Assembly (NCBI RefSeq): GCF_000255295.1
Contig: NC_017030.1
Location: 7,352,328-7,416,327, forward strand
Direction of reading: 5' to 3'
Source: Corallococcus coralloides DSM 2259
Lineage (GTDB): Bacteria; Myxococcota; Myxococcia; Myxococcales; Myxococcaceae
DNA: 64,000 bases
Positions 37,007 to 45,218 of this stretch are shown one piece after another. Made by a program: the position numbers and the translations under genes. The stretch's first letter is position 1. Each line of letters starts with the position of its first letter. The notes under the pieces are model-generated. The model had not been told where the DNA came from, made no database searches, and saw nothing but the letters and a program-made list of their open reading frames with translations.

Positions 37007-38708
37007 GCCGCTCGCGCTCGAAACCCTCCTCGTCCACGGCCGTCCCGCCGGGCACCCCGTGGCCCGGAGCGAGGACGGCGTGCGGGACTTCGGTGCGTTC
37101 CGCGCCCGGGTCGCCGGCTGGCGCTCGGCGTTCGCGGCGCACGGCGGCCGGCGCTACGCCCTCTTCACCGAGGACACCTTCGAGTTCGCCGCCGCGCTGC
37201 TGGGCGCCTGGCACGCGGGCGTGTGCATCTACCTGCCCGCGGACGCGCGCCCCGCCACGCTGGACGCGCTGAAGGCCCACGTGGACGGCTTCGCGGGCCG
37301 GGCCCCCCAGGGCCAGGGGCCGCTCGCGCCCGCGGTGAACGAGGACGGGACCGCCGCCGCGTTCCAGCCGCTGTCGCCCCGGCTCGCCGCGCTGGTCGTC
37401 TACACGTCCGGCTCCAGCGGGGAGCCCACCGCCATCCCCAAGCGCCTGTCGCAGCTGTCCAGCGAGGTGGCCACGCTGGGCCGGCTGTTCGACGAGGCCG
37501 TGGGGGACGTGCCGGTGCGGGCCACCGTGTCGCACCAGCACATCTACGGCCTGCTGTTCCGGGTGTTGTGGCCGCTGACGTCCGGCCGCCCGTTCGACGC
37601 GCACGCCCTGCCCTATCCGGAGGACATCCTGGCCTCGCTCCAGGCCGGCCCCGCCTTGCTGGTGGCGAGCCCCGCGCACCTGAAGCGGCTTCCGGCGACG
37701 CTGGACTGGGCGGCCGTGCGCGGGAACCTGCGCGGGCTGTTCTCCTCCGGCGGACCGCTCACCCCCGAAGCGCTCCAGGCCTGCCGCGACCTGCTGGGCC
37801 GGGCGCCGGTGGAGGTCTACGGCAGCTCGGAGACAGGCGGCGTCGCGTGGCGCCGGCGCGACACGGACGACAGCGCTTCATGGCGCACGATGCCGGGCGT
37901 GGAGGTCCGCGCGGACGAGGACGCGCTCTCCGTCCGCTCCCCCCACCTGGACCTGGCCCCGGGCGGGTGGTTCACCACGGAGGACCGCGCGCGGCCCGTG
38001 CCCGGCGGCTTCGAACTGTTGGGGCGCCGCGACCGGCTGCTCAAGCTGGAGGAGAAGCGCGTGTCGCTCTCCGCCATGGAGCGCACGCTGGTGGCCGGAG
38101 GCCTGTTGCGCGAGGCCCGGGTGCTGCCCCTCACGGAAGGCCACCGGGTCATCCTGGCGGTGGTGGGGGTGCCGGACGCGGAAGGCTGGCGGCTCCAGGA
38201 GTCGGGGGGCAGGCGGTCCCTGAGTCAGGCGCTGCGCGAGAAGCTGGCCCCGCATTTCGAGTCCAGTGCCTTGCCGCGCCGGTTCCGGTATCTGGAGGCC
38301 ATGCCGGTCAACTCCCAGGGCAAATCCACCGAGGCGGCGCTCGCCGCGCTCTTCGACCCGAAGCGTCCCCCGTTCCGCGTGCTGGAGCGCTCCGACGAGC
38401 GCGTGCTGCTGGCGGTGGAGGTCCCCGCGAACTCGCCCTACTTCGAGGGGCACTTCCCGGGCTCGCCCATCCTGCCCGGCGTCGTGCAGGTGGAGTGGTC
38501 GCTGCTGCTGGGCCGCGAGCACTTCGCGCTGCCGCCGGACTTCCTCCGGCTGGAGACGCTGAAGTTCCAGCAGGTCATTCCGCCCGGCACGCTGCTGACG
38601 CTGGAGCTCACCTGGGCGAAGGAGTCCGGGCGGCTGGGGTTCAAGTTGACGTCGGCCGCGGGCGCTCACGCCAGTGGCCGCATCGTGTTGGGGGGAGGGG
38701 CAGGATGA
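36999..38708 (+). CDS. Aryl-acid AMP-ligase fused to a hotdog dehydratase (ApeH-ApeI-like)
   Basis: A 569-residue fusion. The N-terminal part (about 1-455) is an ANL-superfamily ligase: P-loop VVYTSGSSGEPTAIPK, A5-type YGSSETGG, A7/A8-type GWFTTEDRA and GRRDRLLKLEEKR, and the C-terminal lysine region PVNSQGKST. The C-terminal part (about 460-569) is a FabA/FabZ-like hotdog dehydratase. Its motif FEGHFPGSPILPGVVQVE has His485 and Glu499 at the 14-residue spacing used by FabZ. In E. coli the ligase ApeH and dehydratase ApeI are separate proteins, so this fusion couples starter loading with a dehydratase on one chain. The ATG overlaps the previous gene. Confidence 0.85.
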   Translation: MVEPLALETLLVHGRPAGHPVARSEDGVRDFGAFRARVAGWRSAFAAHGGRRYALFTEDTFEFAAALLGAWHAGVCIYLPADARPATLDALKAHVDGFAGRAPQGQGPLAPAVNEDGTAAAFQPLSPRLAALVVYTSGSSGEPTAIPKRLSQLSSEVATLGRLFDEAVGDVPVRATVSHQHIYGLLFRVLWPLTSGRPFDAHALPYPEDILASLQAGPALLVASPAHLKRLPATLDWAAVRGNLRGLFSSGGPLTPEALQACRDLLGRAPVEVYGSSETGGVAWRRRDTDDSASWRTMPGVEVRADEDALSVRSPHLDLAPGGWFTTEDRARPVPGGFELLGRRDRLLKLEEKRVSLSAMERTLVAGGLLREARVLPLTEGHRVILAVVGVPDAEGWRLQESGGRRSLSQALREKLAPHFESSALPRRFRYLEAMPVNSQGKSTEAALAALFDPKRPPFRVLERSDERVLLAVEVPANSPYFEGHFPGSPILPGVVQVEWSLLLGREHFALPPDFLRLETLKFQQVIPPGTLLTLELTWAKESGRLGFKLTSAAGAHASGRIVLGGGAG

Positions 38709-39442
38709 AGGTCTGCGCGGTGATTCCGGTCTACAACCACGGCGAGGCCGTGGGCGCGGTGGTGAAGGCCGTCCGAAGCCACGGGCTGCCCTGCGTGCTG
38801 GTGGATGACGGCAGCGAGCCCGGCTGCGCGGCGGTGCTGGACGGCCTGGCGCGCGAGGACAGCGAGCACGTGGAGGTGGTCCGCCTGCCCCAGAACGAGG
38901 GCAAGGGCGGCGCGATGATGGCGGGCCTGCGCGCGGCCCTCTCCCGGGGCTACAGCCACGCGCTGCAAATCGACGCGGATGGCCAGCACAACGCTGGCGA
39001 CATCCCGCGCTTCCTGGCGCTGGCGAAGGCGCAGCCGGACATGCTGGTGTGCGGCACGCCCGTCTATGACGAGTCCGTGCCCAAGGGCCGGCTGTACGGC
39101 CGCTACGCCACGCACATCTGGGTGTGGATCAACACGCTGTCGTTCGCCATCCGCGATTCCATGTGCGGCTTCCGCGTGTATCCGCTGCAGCCCACCGTGG
39201 CGCTCATCGACTCGGTGAAGATTGGCAAGCGGATGGACTTCGACGTGGAGGTGCTGGTGCGCCTGTTCTGGCGCGGCATGCGCATCCTCAACCAGCCCAC
39301 CCAGGTGCGCTACCCCACCGACGGCATCTCCCACTTCGACGTGCTCTGGGACAACGTGCGCATCTCCGGCATGCACGCCCGGCTCTTCTTCGGGATGTTG
39401 GGACGGCTGCCGGTGCTGCTCTGGCGCAAGGTGGCGAAATGA
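38705..39442 (+). CDS. Family 2 glycosyltransferase
   Basis: A 245-residue GT-A enzyme with a nucleotide-sugar binding start, VCAVIPVYNHGEAV, VDDGS near residue 38, and the D-x-D region QIDADGQHN. A conserved MCGFRVYPL segment is typical of the aryl polyene/flexirubin subfamily. There is no C-terminal membrane helix pair, unlike dolichyl-phosphate mannose synthases. It probably glycosylates the lipid anchor or pigment. The ATGA overlap with the ligase-dehydratase gene shows coupling. The sugar is not predictable. Confidence 0.88.
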   Translation: MKVCAVIPVYNHGEAVGAVVKAVRSHGLPCVLVDDGSEPGCAAVLDGLAREDSEHVEVVRLPQNEGKGGAMMAGLRAALSRGYSHALQIDADGQHNAGDIPRFLALAKAQPDMLVCGTPVYDESVPKGRLYGRYATHIWVWINTLSFAIRDSMCGFRVYPLQPTVALIDSVKIGKRMDFDVEVLVRLFWRGMRILNQPTQVRYPTDGISHFDVLWDNVRISGMHARLFFGMLGRLPVLLWRKVAK

Positions 39443-40386
39443 AGTCCCGCCACTGGGCGGAGATGGGGGAGACCACCTTCGTGGCCGGCATCTGGATCCT
39501 CTACTGGATCCACCGCTTGCTGGGGCGTTGGCCCTTCCGCGTCTGCCTCTACCCGGTGGTGCTGGTGAACTGGCTGCGGCGGCCGGCGCTGCGTCACGCG
39601 TCGCGCCAGTACCTGGAGCGGATGCAGACCGCCACGGGGGCCCTGGGGCACACGCCCCACTGGCGCGACAGCGTGCGGCACGTGCTGATGTTCGCGGAGA
39701 CCATGCTGGACAAGCTGCTCGCGGTGAGCGGGCGCTACCGCTTCGAGAGCGTCCGCACCGAGGGCCGCGAGGAGTTCTACGAGGTCGCGAAGTCCGGCAA
39801 GGGCGGCGTCATCGTCACCGCGCACATGGGCTGCCTGGAGCTGTGCCGCACCATGGCGGAGCGCCGGGGCGAGGTGAAGCTCAACATCCTGGTGCACACG
39901 CGGCACGCGGAGCAGTTCAACCGCCTGCTCAAGCGGCTCAACCCGGAGAACGACTTCCGGCTGATGGAAGTCACGGACATGGGCCCGGCCACCGCGGTCG
40001 CGCTGAACGAGCGCGTGGAGGCCGGTGAGTTCGTGGTCATCGCGGGCGACCGCATTCCCGTGAATGCCAGCCAGACCGTGCGCGTCGACTTCCTCGGCCA
40101 CCCGGCGCCATTTCCGGTGGGCCCCTACGTGCTGGCGGCGCTGCTCAAGTGTCCGCTCTACCTGCTGGGCTGCATCCATGAGGGCGACAGCTACACCATC
40201 CACTTCGAGCGCCTCTTCGAGCGCGTCGTGCTGCCCCGGGGCAAGCGCGAGCAGGCGCTCACCGACTGCGCCCAGCACTACGCAGGCCGGGTGACGGCGC
40301 TCCTCCAGCGCGCACCCTACGACTGGTTCAACTTCTTTCCCTTCTGGGATCAGGTGAATGTCTCCGCGAAGCCCCCAACTTTCTGA
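39439..40386 (+). CDS. LpxL/HtrB-like acyltransferase (lipid A acyltransferase family)
   Basis: A 315-residue inner-membrane acyltransferase. It has one N-terminal hydrophobic segment and AHMGCLELC in place of the usual HxxxxE catalytic pair (H..E: AHMGCLE). Then come IAGDRIPV and the C-terminal YDWFNFFPFW. This family transfers acyl groups from ACP to a lipid or sugar head group; the APE operon provides the ACP-bound polyene, so it may transfer the aryl polyene to its anchor. It overlaps the glycosyltransferase and aromatic amino acid lyase genes. Confidence 0.88.
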   Translation: MKSRHWAEMGETTFVAGIWILYWIHRLLGRWPFRVCLYPVVLVNWLRRPALRHASRQYLERMQTATGALGHTPHWRDSVRHVLMFAETMLDKLLAVSGRYRFESVRTEGREEFYEVAKSGKGGVIVTAHMGCLELCRTMAERRGEVKLNILVHTRHAEQFNRLLKRLNPENDFRLMEVTDMGPATAVALNERVEAGEFVVIAGDRIPVNASQTVRVDFLGHPAPFPVGPYVLAALLKCPLYLLGCIHEGDSYTIHFERLFERVVLPRGKREQALTDCAQHYAGRVTALLQRAPYDWFNFFPFWDQVNVSAKPPTF

Positions 40387-41917
40387 CACCCCGGTCCGCT
40401 TCGACGGCGGGCGGCTGACGCTCGAGGATGTGGGCGCCCTGTCGCGCCGCGAGCGCCCCGCGGAGCTGGGCACGGCCCCCGCCTTCCGCCAGCGCATCGC
40501 CAAGGGCGCCGCGTTCCTGGACCGGCTGCTGGCGGAGGACGGCGTCATCTACGGCGTCACCACCGGCTACGGCGACTCCGTGACGGTGTCCATCCCGCCC
40601 GCGCTCATCGCGGAGCTGCCGCACCACCTCTACACGTACCACGGCATCGGCGCGGGCCGGTTCCTCACCCCGGAGGAGACGCGCGCGGTGCTGGCCACGC
40701 GGCTGGCGTCACTGTCGCAGGGCTTCTCCGGCGTGGGCGTGCCGCTGCTCACCCAGCTGGAGCTGCTGCTCAAGCACGACGTGCTGCCCCTGATTCCCGC
40801 GGAAGGCTCCGTGGGCGCGTCCGGTGACCTGACGCCCCTGTCCTACGTGGCGGCGGTGCTCTGCGGCGAGCGCGACGTGTGGCACCGGGGCGAGCGCAAG
40901 CCCGCGGCGCAGGTGCTGAAGGAGCTGGGCATCGCGCCCCTCAAGCTGCGGCCGAAGGAAGGCCTGGCCATCATGAACGGCACCGCCGTGATGACGGCCC
41001 TGGCATGTCTGGCGTGGGAGCGGGCGGAGTACCTGTCGCGGCTCGCCACGCGGCTCACGGCGTTCAACGTGCTGGCGAGCGCCGGCAACGCGCACCACTT
41101 CGACGAGACGCTCTTCGCGGCGAAGCCCCACGCGGGCCAGCAGCGCGTCGCGGCCCGTCTGCGCGCGGACCTGGTCACGGACCGGCCTCCTCGCAACGAG
41201 CAGCGGCTCCAGGACCGGTACTCGCTGCGGTGCGCGCCGCACGTCATCGGGGTGTTGGAGGACGCGCTGCCGTACTTCCGCACGCTCATCGAGAACGAGC
41301 TGAACAGCGCCAACGACAACCCGCTCATCGACCCGGACGGCGAGCGGGTCCTGCACGGCGGCCACTTCTACGGCGGCCACATCGCCTTCGCGATGGACGG
41401 GCTGAAGAACGCGGTCGCCAACGTGGCGGACCTCTTGGACCGCCAGCTGGCGCTGCTGGTGGACCCGCGCTTCAACCACGGGCTTCCCGCGAACCTCTCC
41501 GCGTCCACCGGCGCCCGCGCGGCCATCAACCACGGCCTCAAGGCGGCGCAGATCAGCGTCTCCGCGTGGACCGCGGAAGCGCTGAAGCAGACCATGCCCG
41601 CGTCCGTCTTCTCCCGCTCCACCGAGTGCCACAACCAGGACAAGGTGAGCATGGGCACCATCGCCGCGCGCGACTGCCTGCGCGTGCTGGAGCTGACGGA
41701 GCAGGTGGCCGCGGCCATGCTCATCGCCGCGCGCCAGGGCGTCACCCTGCGTCAGCGGCTGGACGCGGACGCGAAGCCCGGCCCCGCGATGGCCGCCATG
41801 CACGCGGATCTGGAAGCGCGCATCCCCTTGCTGGTGGAGGACCGGGCGCTGGACGGCGAGCTGCAGGGCCTCATCACCGCCATCCGCCGTCGGGAGTGGA
41901 GGCTGCATGAAGCCTGA
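40358..41917 (+). CDS. MIO-type aromatic amino acid lyase (HAL/TAL family)
   Basis: A 519-residue aromatic amino acid ammonia-lyase. The MIO cofactor-forming triad ASG is at 154-156 in GSVGASGDLTPLSY. Other family motifs are TTGYGDS, GLAIMNGTAVMT, NSANDNPL and STECHNQDKVSMGT. Genomic context argues against histidine catabolism: it lies inside the pigment operon with no urocanase. It probably makes an aryl acrylic acid (cinnamic or 4-coumaric) as chain starter, as in flexirubin-type clusters. The selectivity loop (HLYTYHGIGAG) does not show the His-Leu pair of bacterial TAL. Start ATG lies inside the preceding gene. Confidence 0.9.
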   Translation: MSPRSPQLSDTPVRFDGGRLTLEDVGALSRRERPAELGTAPAFRQRIAKGAAFLDRLLAEDGVIYGVTTGYGDSVTVSIPPALIAELPHHLYTYHGIGAGRFLTPEETRAVLATRLASLSQGFSGVGVPLLTQLELLLKHDVLPLIPAEGSVGASGDLTPLSYVAAVLCGERDVWHRGERKPAAQVLKELGIAPLKLRPKEGLAIMNGTAVMTALACLAWERAEYLSRLATRLTAFNVLASAGNAHHFDETLFAAKPHAGQQRVAARLRADLVTDRPPRNEQRLQDRYSLRCAPHVIGVLEDALPYFRTLIENELNSANDNPLIDPDGERVLHGGHFYGGHIAFAMDGLKNAVANVADLLDRQLALLVDPRFNHGLPANLSASTGARAAINHGLKAAQISVSAWTAEALKQTMPASVFSRSTECHNQDKVSMGTIAARDCLRVLELTEQVAAAMLIAARQGVTLRQRLDADAKPGPAMAAMHADLEARIPLLVEDRALDGELQGLITAIRRREWRLHEA

Positions 41918-42326
41918 CCTGAGCTGCGAGCTGGAGATCGACCCGGCGTTCCACGACCTCGACATGATGGAGATCGTCTGGCACGGGCACTACGTGAAGT
42001 ACCTGGAGCTGGCGCGCGCCGTCATCCTGCGCAAGCACGACTACGACTGGCCGCAGATGCGCGAGTCCGGCTACGGCTGGCCCGTGGTGGAGATGAAGCT
42101 CAAGTACGTCTCCCCCATCCACTACAAGCAGCGCATCATCGTGCGCGCCGAAATCACCGAGTGGGAGAACCGGCTGCGCTTCGACTACCTGCTGCGCGAC
42201 GCGGACACCGGCCGCAAGGTGAACCAGGCCCACACCATCCAGGTCGCGGTCTCTTTGAAGACAGGCGAGATGGAATACGTCTGCCCGGAAGTCCTCTGGA
42301 AGAAGCTGGGAGTGTGGCCGGGATGA
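41907..42326 (+). CDS. 4HBT-type acyl thioesterase (ApeK-like)
   Basis: A 139-residue hotdog thioesterase. The N-terminal block FHDLDMMEIVWHGHYVKYLE is the 4-hydroxybenzoyl-CoA thioesterase pattern with an atypical start (usual F.D.D..GHV.N..Y). In APE systems this enzyme (ApeK type) releases or edits chains. It overlaps the lyase gene by 11 bases and the LolA-like gene by ATGA. Confidence 0.88.
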   Translation: MKPDLSCELEIDPAFHDLDMMEIVWHGHYVKYLELARAVILRKHDYDWPQMRESGYGWPVVEMKLKYVSPIHYKQRIIVRAEITEWENRLRFDYLLRDADTGRKVNQAHTIQVAVSLKTGEMEYVCPEVLWKKLGVWPG

Positions 42327-42931
42327 AGCCCTTCCTCGTGTTGATGCTGTCGCTGCTCTCCGTGAGCGCCCATGCCGCGGACCTGGTGAAGGACGTGCGC
42401 GCGCGCCTGGTGGACGCGCCGCTGGTGCGCGGTCAGTTCGAACAGAAGAAGACCGTGCAGGGCTTCAAGAAGCCGCTGGTGTCCAAGGGGGACTTCCTCC
42501 TCGCCCGCGACCAGGGCGTGCTGTGGAACACGCGTACGCCGTTCGCCTCCACGCTGACGCTCACGCGCAAGTCGCTGAGCGCGCAGCAGGCCACGGGCGG
42601 CGCGGCGTACCACCTGGACTCCACCAAGGAGCCCGCGCTGGCGGCGGTGAACGAGCTGCTCTTCGCGCTCCTGTCGGGCGACGTCGCGGCGCTCCAGAAG
42701 CGCTTCAAGGTGGAGGGCGAGCTCGTCGGCACCGCCGGCTGGAAGCTGGAGCTGACGCCAACGGACGCGGGGCTCGCGCGCGTCTTCAAGCACATCCACC
42801 TGGAGGGTGACGGGTACGTGCGCCAGGTGCAGCTGGACGAGACGCGCGGCGACAGCAGCGTCATCACGTTCGAGCAGCTCGCGCAGACGCCTCCTCCCGA
42901 CGCCAAGGAAGCGGAACGCCTTGGCAAATAA
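42323..42931 (+). CDS. LolA-like periplasmic carrier protein (ApeL-like)
   Basis: A 202-residue exported protein. The signal peptide is MKPFLVLMLSLLSVSAHA. The mature part has the LolA fold pattern: APLVRGQFEQKKTVQGFKKPLVSKG, GVLWNTRTPFASTLTL, and a C-terminal IHLEGDGYVRQVQLDE region. It is expected to ferry the lipid-linked aryl polyene across the periplasm to the outer membrane, working with the MMPL exporter and DUF3261 lipoprotein encoded next to it. The start overlaps the thioesterase stop. Confidence 0.88.
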   Translation: MKPFLVLMLSLLSVSAHAADLVKDVRARLVDAPLVRGQFEQKKTVQGFKKPLVSKGDFLLARDQGVLWNTRTPFASTLTLTRKSLSAQQATGGAAYHLDSTKEPALAAVNELLFALLSGDVAALQKRFKVEGELVGTAGWKLELTPTDAGLARVFKHIHLEGDGYVRQVQLDETRGDSSVITFEQLAQTPPPDAKEAERLGK

Positions 42932-45218
42932 GCTGGCCATCCTGTGGGCGCTGGTGGTGCTCGCCGTGGGTGTGCACCAGGTCCAGTTCTGGCGCTCCGC
43001 GAGCCTGGACACGGACGTGCTCGCGCTCCTGCCGGAGGACGAGCAGGCGCCGGAGGTGGACGCCGCCACGCGCAAGCTCGCCGACGAGGCTGGCCGGCAG
43101 GTGGTGCTGCTGGTGGGCGCCAGGGATTGGCCGTCCGCGCAGAAGGCCGCGGACGAGGCCACGCGCGTGCTCTCGGAGGCCTCGGACCTGCTGGAGCCGG
43201 CGGTGGTGGACACCTCCGCGCTGGAGCAGGCGGTGGACTTCTACCGCCCCTATCGCGACCGGCTGCTCACGCCCGCGCAGCGCCAGTGGCTCTCGCGCGC
43301 GACGCCAGAGGAACTGGGCGGCACGGCGTTGATGAAGCTGTACCAGCCCGCGGGCGCGCGGCTCACGGACTGGAACGCGGATCCGCTGGGTCTGTGGCAG
43401 GACTGGTGGCAGGCCCGCGCGGCGGAGACGTCCGCCCGGCCCCGCGACGGACGCATGTGGCTGTCCGGCGAGGAGCGCGAGTGGGTGCTCCTCATGTGGA
43501 AGAGCAAGGTGTCCGCCTTCGCGCTGGGGGACGGCTCGCGCGTCACCGCCACGGTGGAGCGGGCTCGCTCACAGGTGGAGGCGGCGGTGCCCGGCGGACG
43601 ACTGGTGGCCGCGGGCGTGCCGCTGTACGCGGAGGCCGCCGCCGCGCAGGCGAGCTGGGAGATGTCCACCATCGGCTTCGGGTCGCTGGCGGCGGTGCTC
43701 CTCCTCGTCTGGCTCACCTTCCGCTCGCTGCGGCCCATCGTCCTCGTGGGCGTGTCGCTCACGCTGGGATGCGCGGTGGCGCTCTCCGTCACCGCGCTCG
43801 TGTTCGACCGGGTGCACCTGCTCACGCTCGTCTTCGGCTCCAGCCTGGTGGGCGTGGCGGAGGACTACGGCTTCCACTACTTCGCCGCGCGCCAGGGCAA
43901 GGCTCCGTCGGAGCGCGGTCCGGTGATGCGCGCGCTGTTGCCCGGCATGGCGCTCGCGCTCGTCACCAGCGTGGTGGCGTACCTGGCGCTGGGCGTCGCG
44001 CCCTTCCCGGGCCTGCGGCAGATGGCGGTGTTCTCCGCCGCGGGACTGACCGCCGCGTTCCTCACCGTGGTGTGCTGGTTCCCCTCGCTGGACACCGGCG
44101 CCCTGCCCGTCACGTCCTTCGCGGAGCGCTTCTCCGCGTCCATCACCCGCTGGCCGCGCATCGCGTCCACGCCAGCGTGGTGGATTTCCGGCGCGGTCCT
44201 CACGGTGCTCGTGGCCGTGGGCATCTGGAAGCTGGAGCCCCGGGACGACCTGCGCCAGTTGCAGGGCGCGCCCGCGAACCTCATCGCGGATCAGCGGGAA
44301 CTGGGACGTCTGCTGGGGTTGCCCAGCCCGGCGCAGTTCTTCCTGGTGCAGGGCGACAGCGACGACCAGGTGCTCGCGCGCGAGGCCGCGCTGAAGACGA
44401 AGCTGGACGCGCTGGTTTCGGAGAAGGTGTTCGCGGGCTACCGCGCCGTGTCCGACTGGCTCCCGTCCGAAGCGCAGCAGCGCGAGGACGCGGCCCTGAG
44501 CGCCCGCGCGGAGGCCCAGGCGGTCGCCGCCGTCAGCGAATCCACGGGTGAAGCCCCCACGCGCGCCGAGTTCTCCCCGGACCCGCTCACCCTCAAGCAC
44601 TTCCTGTCCGGCCCCGCCGCGGCGGCCATCCGGCAGCAGTGGCTGGGGACGCTAGGCCAGGCGCAATACAGCGTCCTCATGCTGCGCGGCCTCAACGACC
44701 CCAAGGTGCTGCCCCGGCTGGAAGAGGTGGCCCAGGGCCTGGAGGGCGTCCGCTGGGTGGACAAGACGGCGGAGATTTCAGGCCTGCTCAGCCGCTACCG
44801 CCGCATCATGGGCGGGCTCATCGTCGCGGGTTACGTCGCGGTGCTGCTCACCCTGGTGGCGCGCTTCGGGCGTCAGGCGTGGCGCGCGTGGATTCCCTCC
44901 GTGCTGGGCACGCTGCTGACGCTCGCCATCTTCGGATGGGTGGGCGCGCCGCTTCAGCTCTTCACCGTGCTCGGGCTGGTGCTGCTGCTGGGCATGGGCG
45001 TGGACTACGGCATCTTCCTGCTGGAGCACCCCGGTGACGGCTCCGCGTGGCTCGCGGTGGCGCTGGCCGGCGTGAGCACGCTCCTCTCCTTCGGGCTGCT
45101 GGGCCTGTCCGCCACGCCCGCGCTGCGCTCCTTCGGCCTCGCCATGCTTCTGGGCGAGGTGACCATCTGGCTCCTCACCCCCTGTTTTCGACTTCCACCT
45201 GGGAAAGACACACATTGA
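42921..45218 (+). CDS. MMPL-family exporter (ApeM-like)
   Basis: A 765-residue RND-type permease of the MMPL family: two copies of a module with about six membrane segments each, separated by a large periplasmic loop. TM1 starts immediately (LAILWALVVLAVGV). Two sets of membrane helices include SSLVGVAEDYGFHYF and LGMGVDYGIFLL, the two acidic-residue motifs expected for proton-driven transport. It probably flips the lipid-linked aryl polyene out of the inner membrane. The start is TTG at 42921, overlapping the LolA-like gene; its stop overlaps the next gene's TTG (TTGA). Confidence 0.88.
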   Translation: MANKLAILWALVVLAVGVHQVQFWRSASLDTDVLALLPEDEQAPEVDAATRKLADEAGRQVVLLVGARDWPSAQKAADEATRVLSEASDLLEPAVVDTSALEQAVDFYRPYRDRLLTPAQRQWLSRATPEELGGTALMKLYQPAGARLTDWNADPLGLWQDWWQARAAETSARPRDGRMWLSGEEREWVLLMWKSKVSAFALGDGSRVTATVERARSQVEAAVPGGRLVAAGVPLYAEAAAAQASWEMSTIGFGSLAAVLLLVWLTFRSLRPIVLVGVSLTLGCAVALSVTALVFDRVHLLTLVFGSSLVGVAEDYGFHYFAARQGKAPSERGPVMRALLPGMALALVTSVVAYLALGVAPFPGLRQMAVFSAAGLTAAFLTVVCWFPSLDTGALPVTSFAERFSASITRWPRIASTPAWWISGAVLTVLVAVGIWKLEPRDDLRQLQGAPANLIADQRELGRLLGLPSPAQFFLVQGDSDDQVLAREAALKTKLDALVSEKVFAGYRAVSDWLPSEAQQREDAALSARAEAQAVAAVSESTGEAPTRAEFSPDPLTLKHFLSGPAAAAIRQQWLGTLGQAQYSVLMLRGLNDPKVLPRLEEVAQGLEGVRWVDKTAEISGLLSRYRRIMGGLIVAGYVAVLLTLVARFGRQAWRAWIPSVLGTLLTLAIFGWVGAPLQLFTVLGLVLLLGMGVDYGIFLLEHPGDGSAWLAVALAGVSTLLSFGLLGLSATPALRSFGLAMLLGEVTIWLLTPCFRLPPGKDTH

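Noticed and set aside
40358-41917. Histidine ammonia-lyase of the hut pathway
   Set aside because: No urocanase or other hut genes are present, and the gene overlaps aryl polyene genes on both sides.
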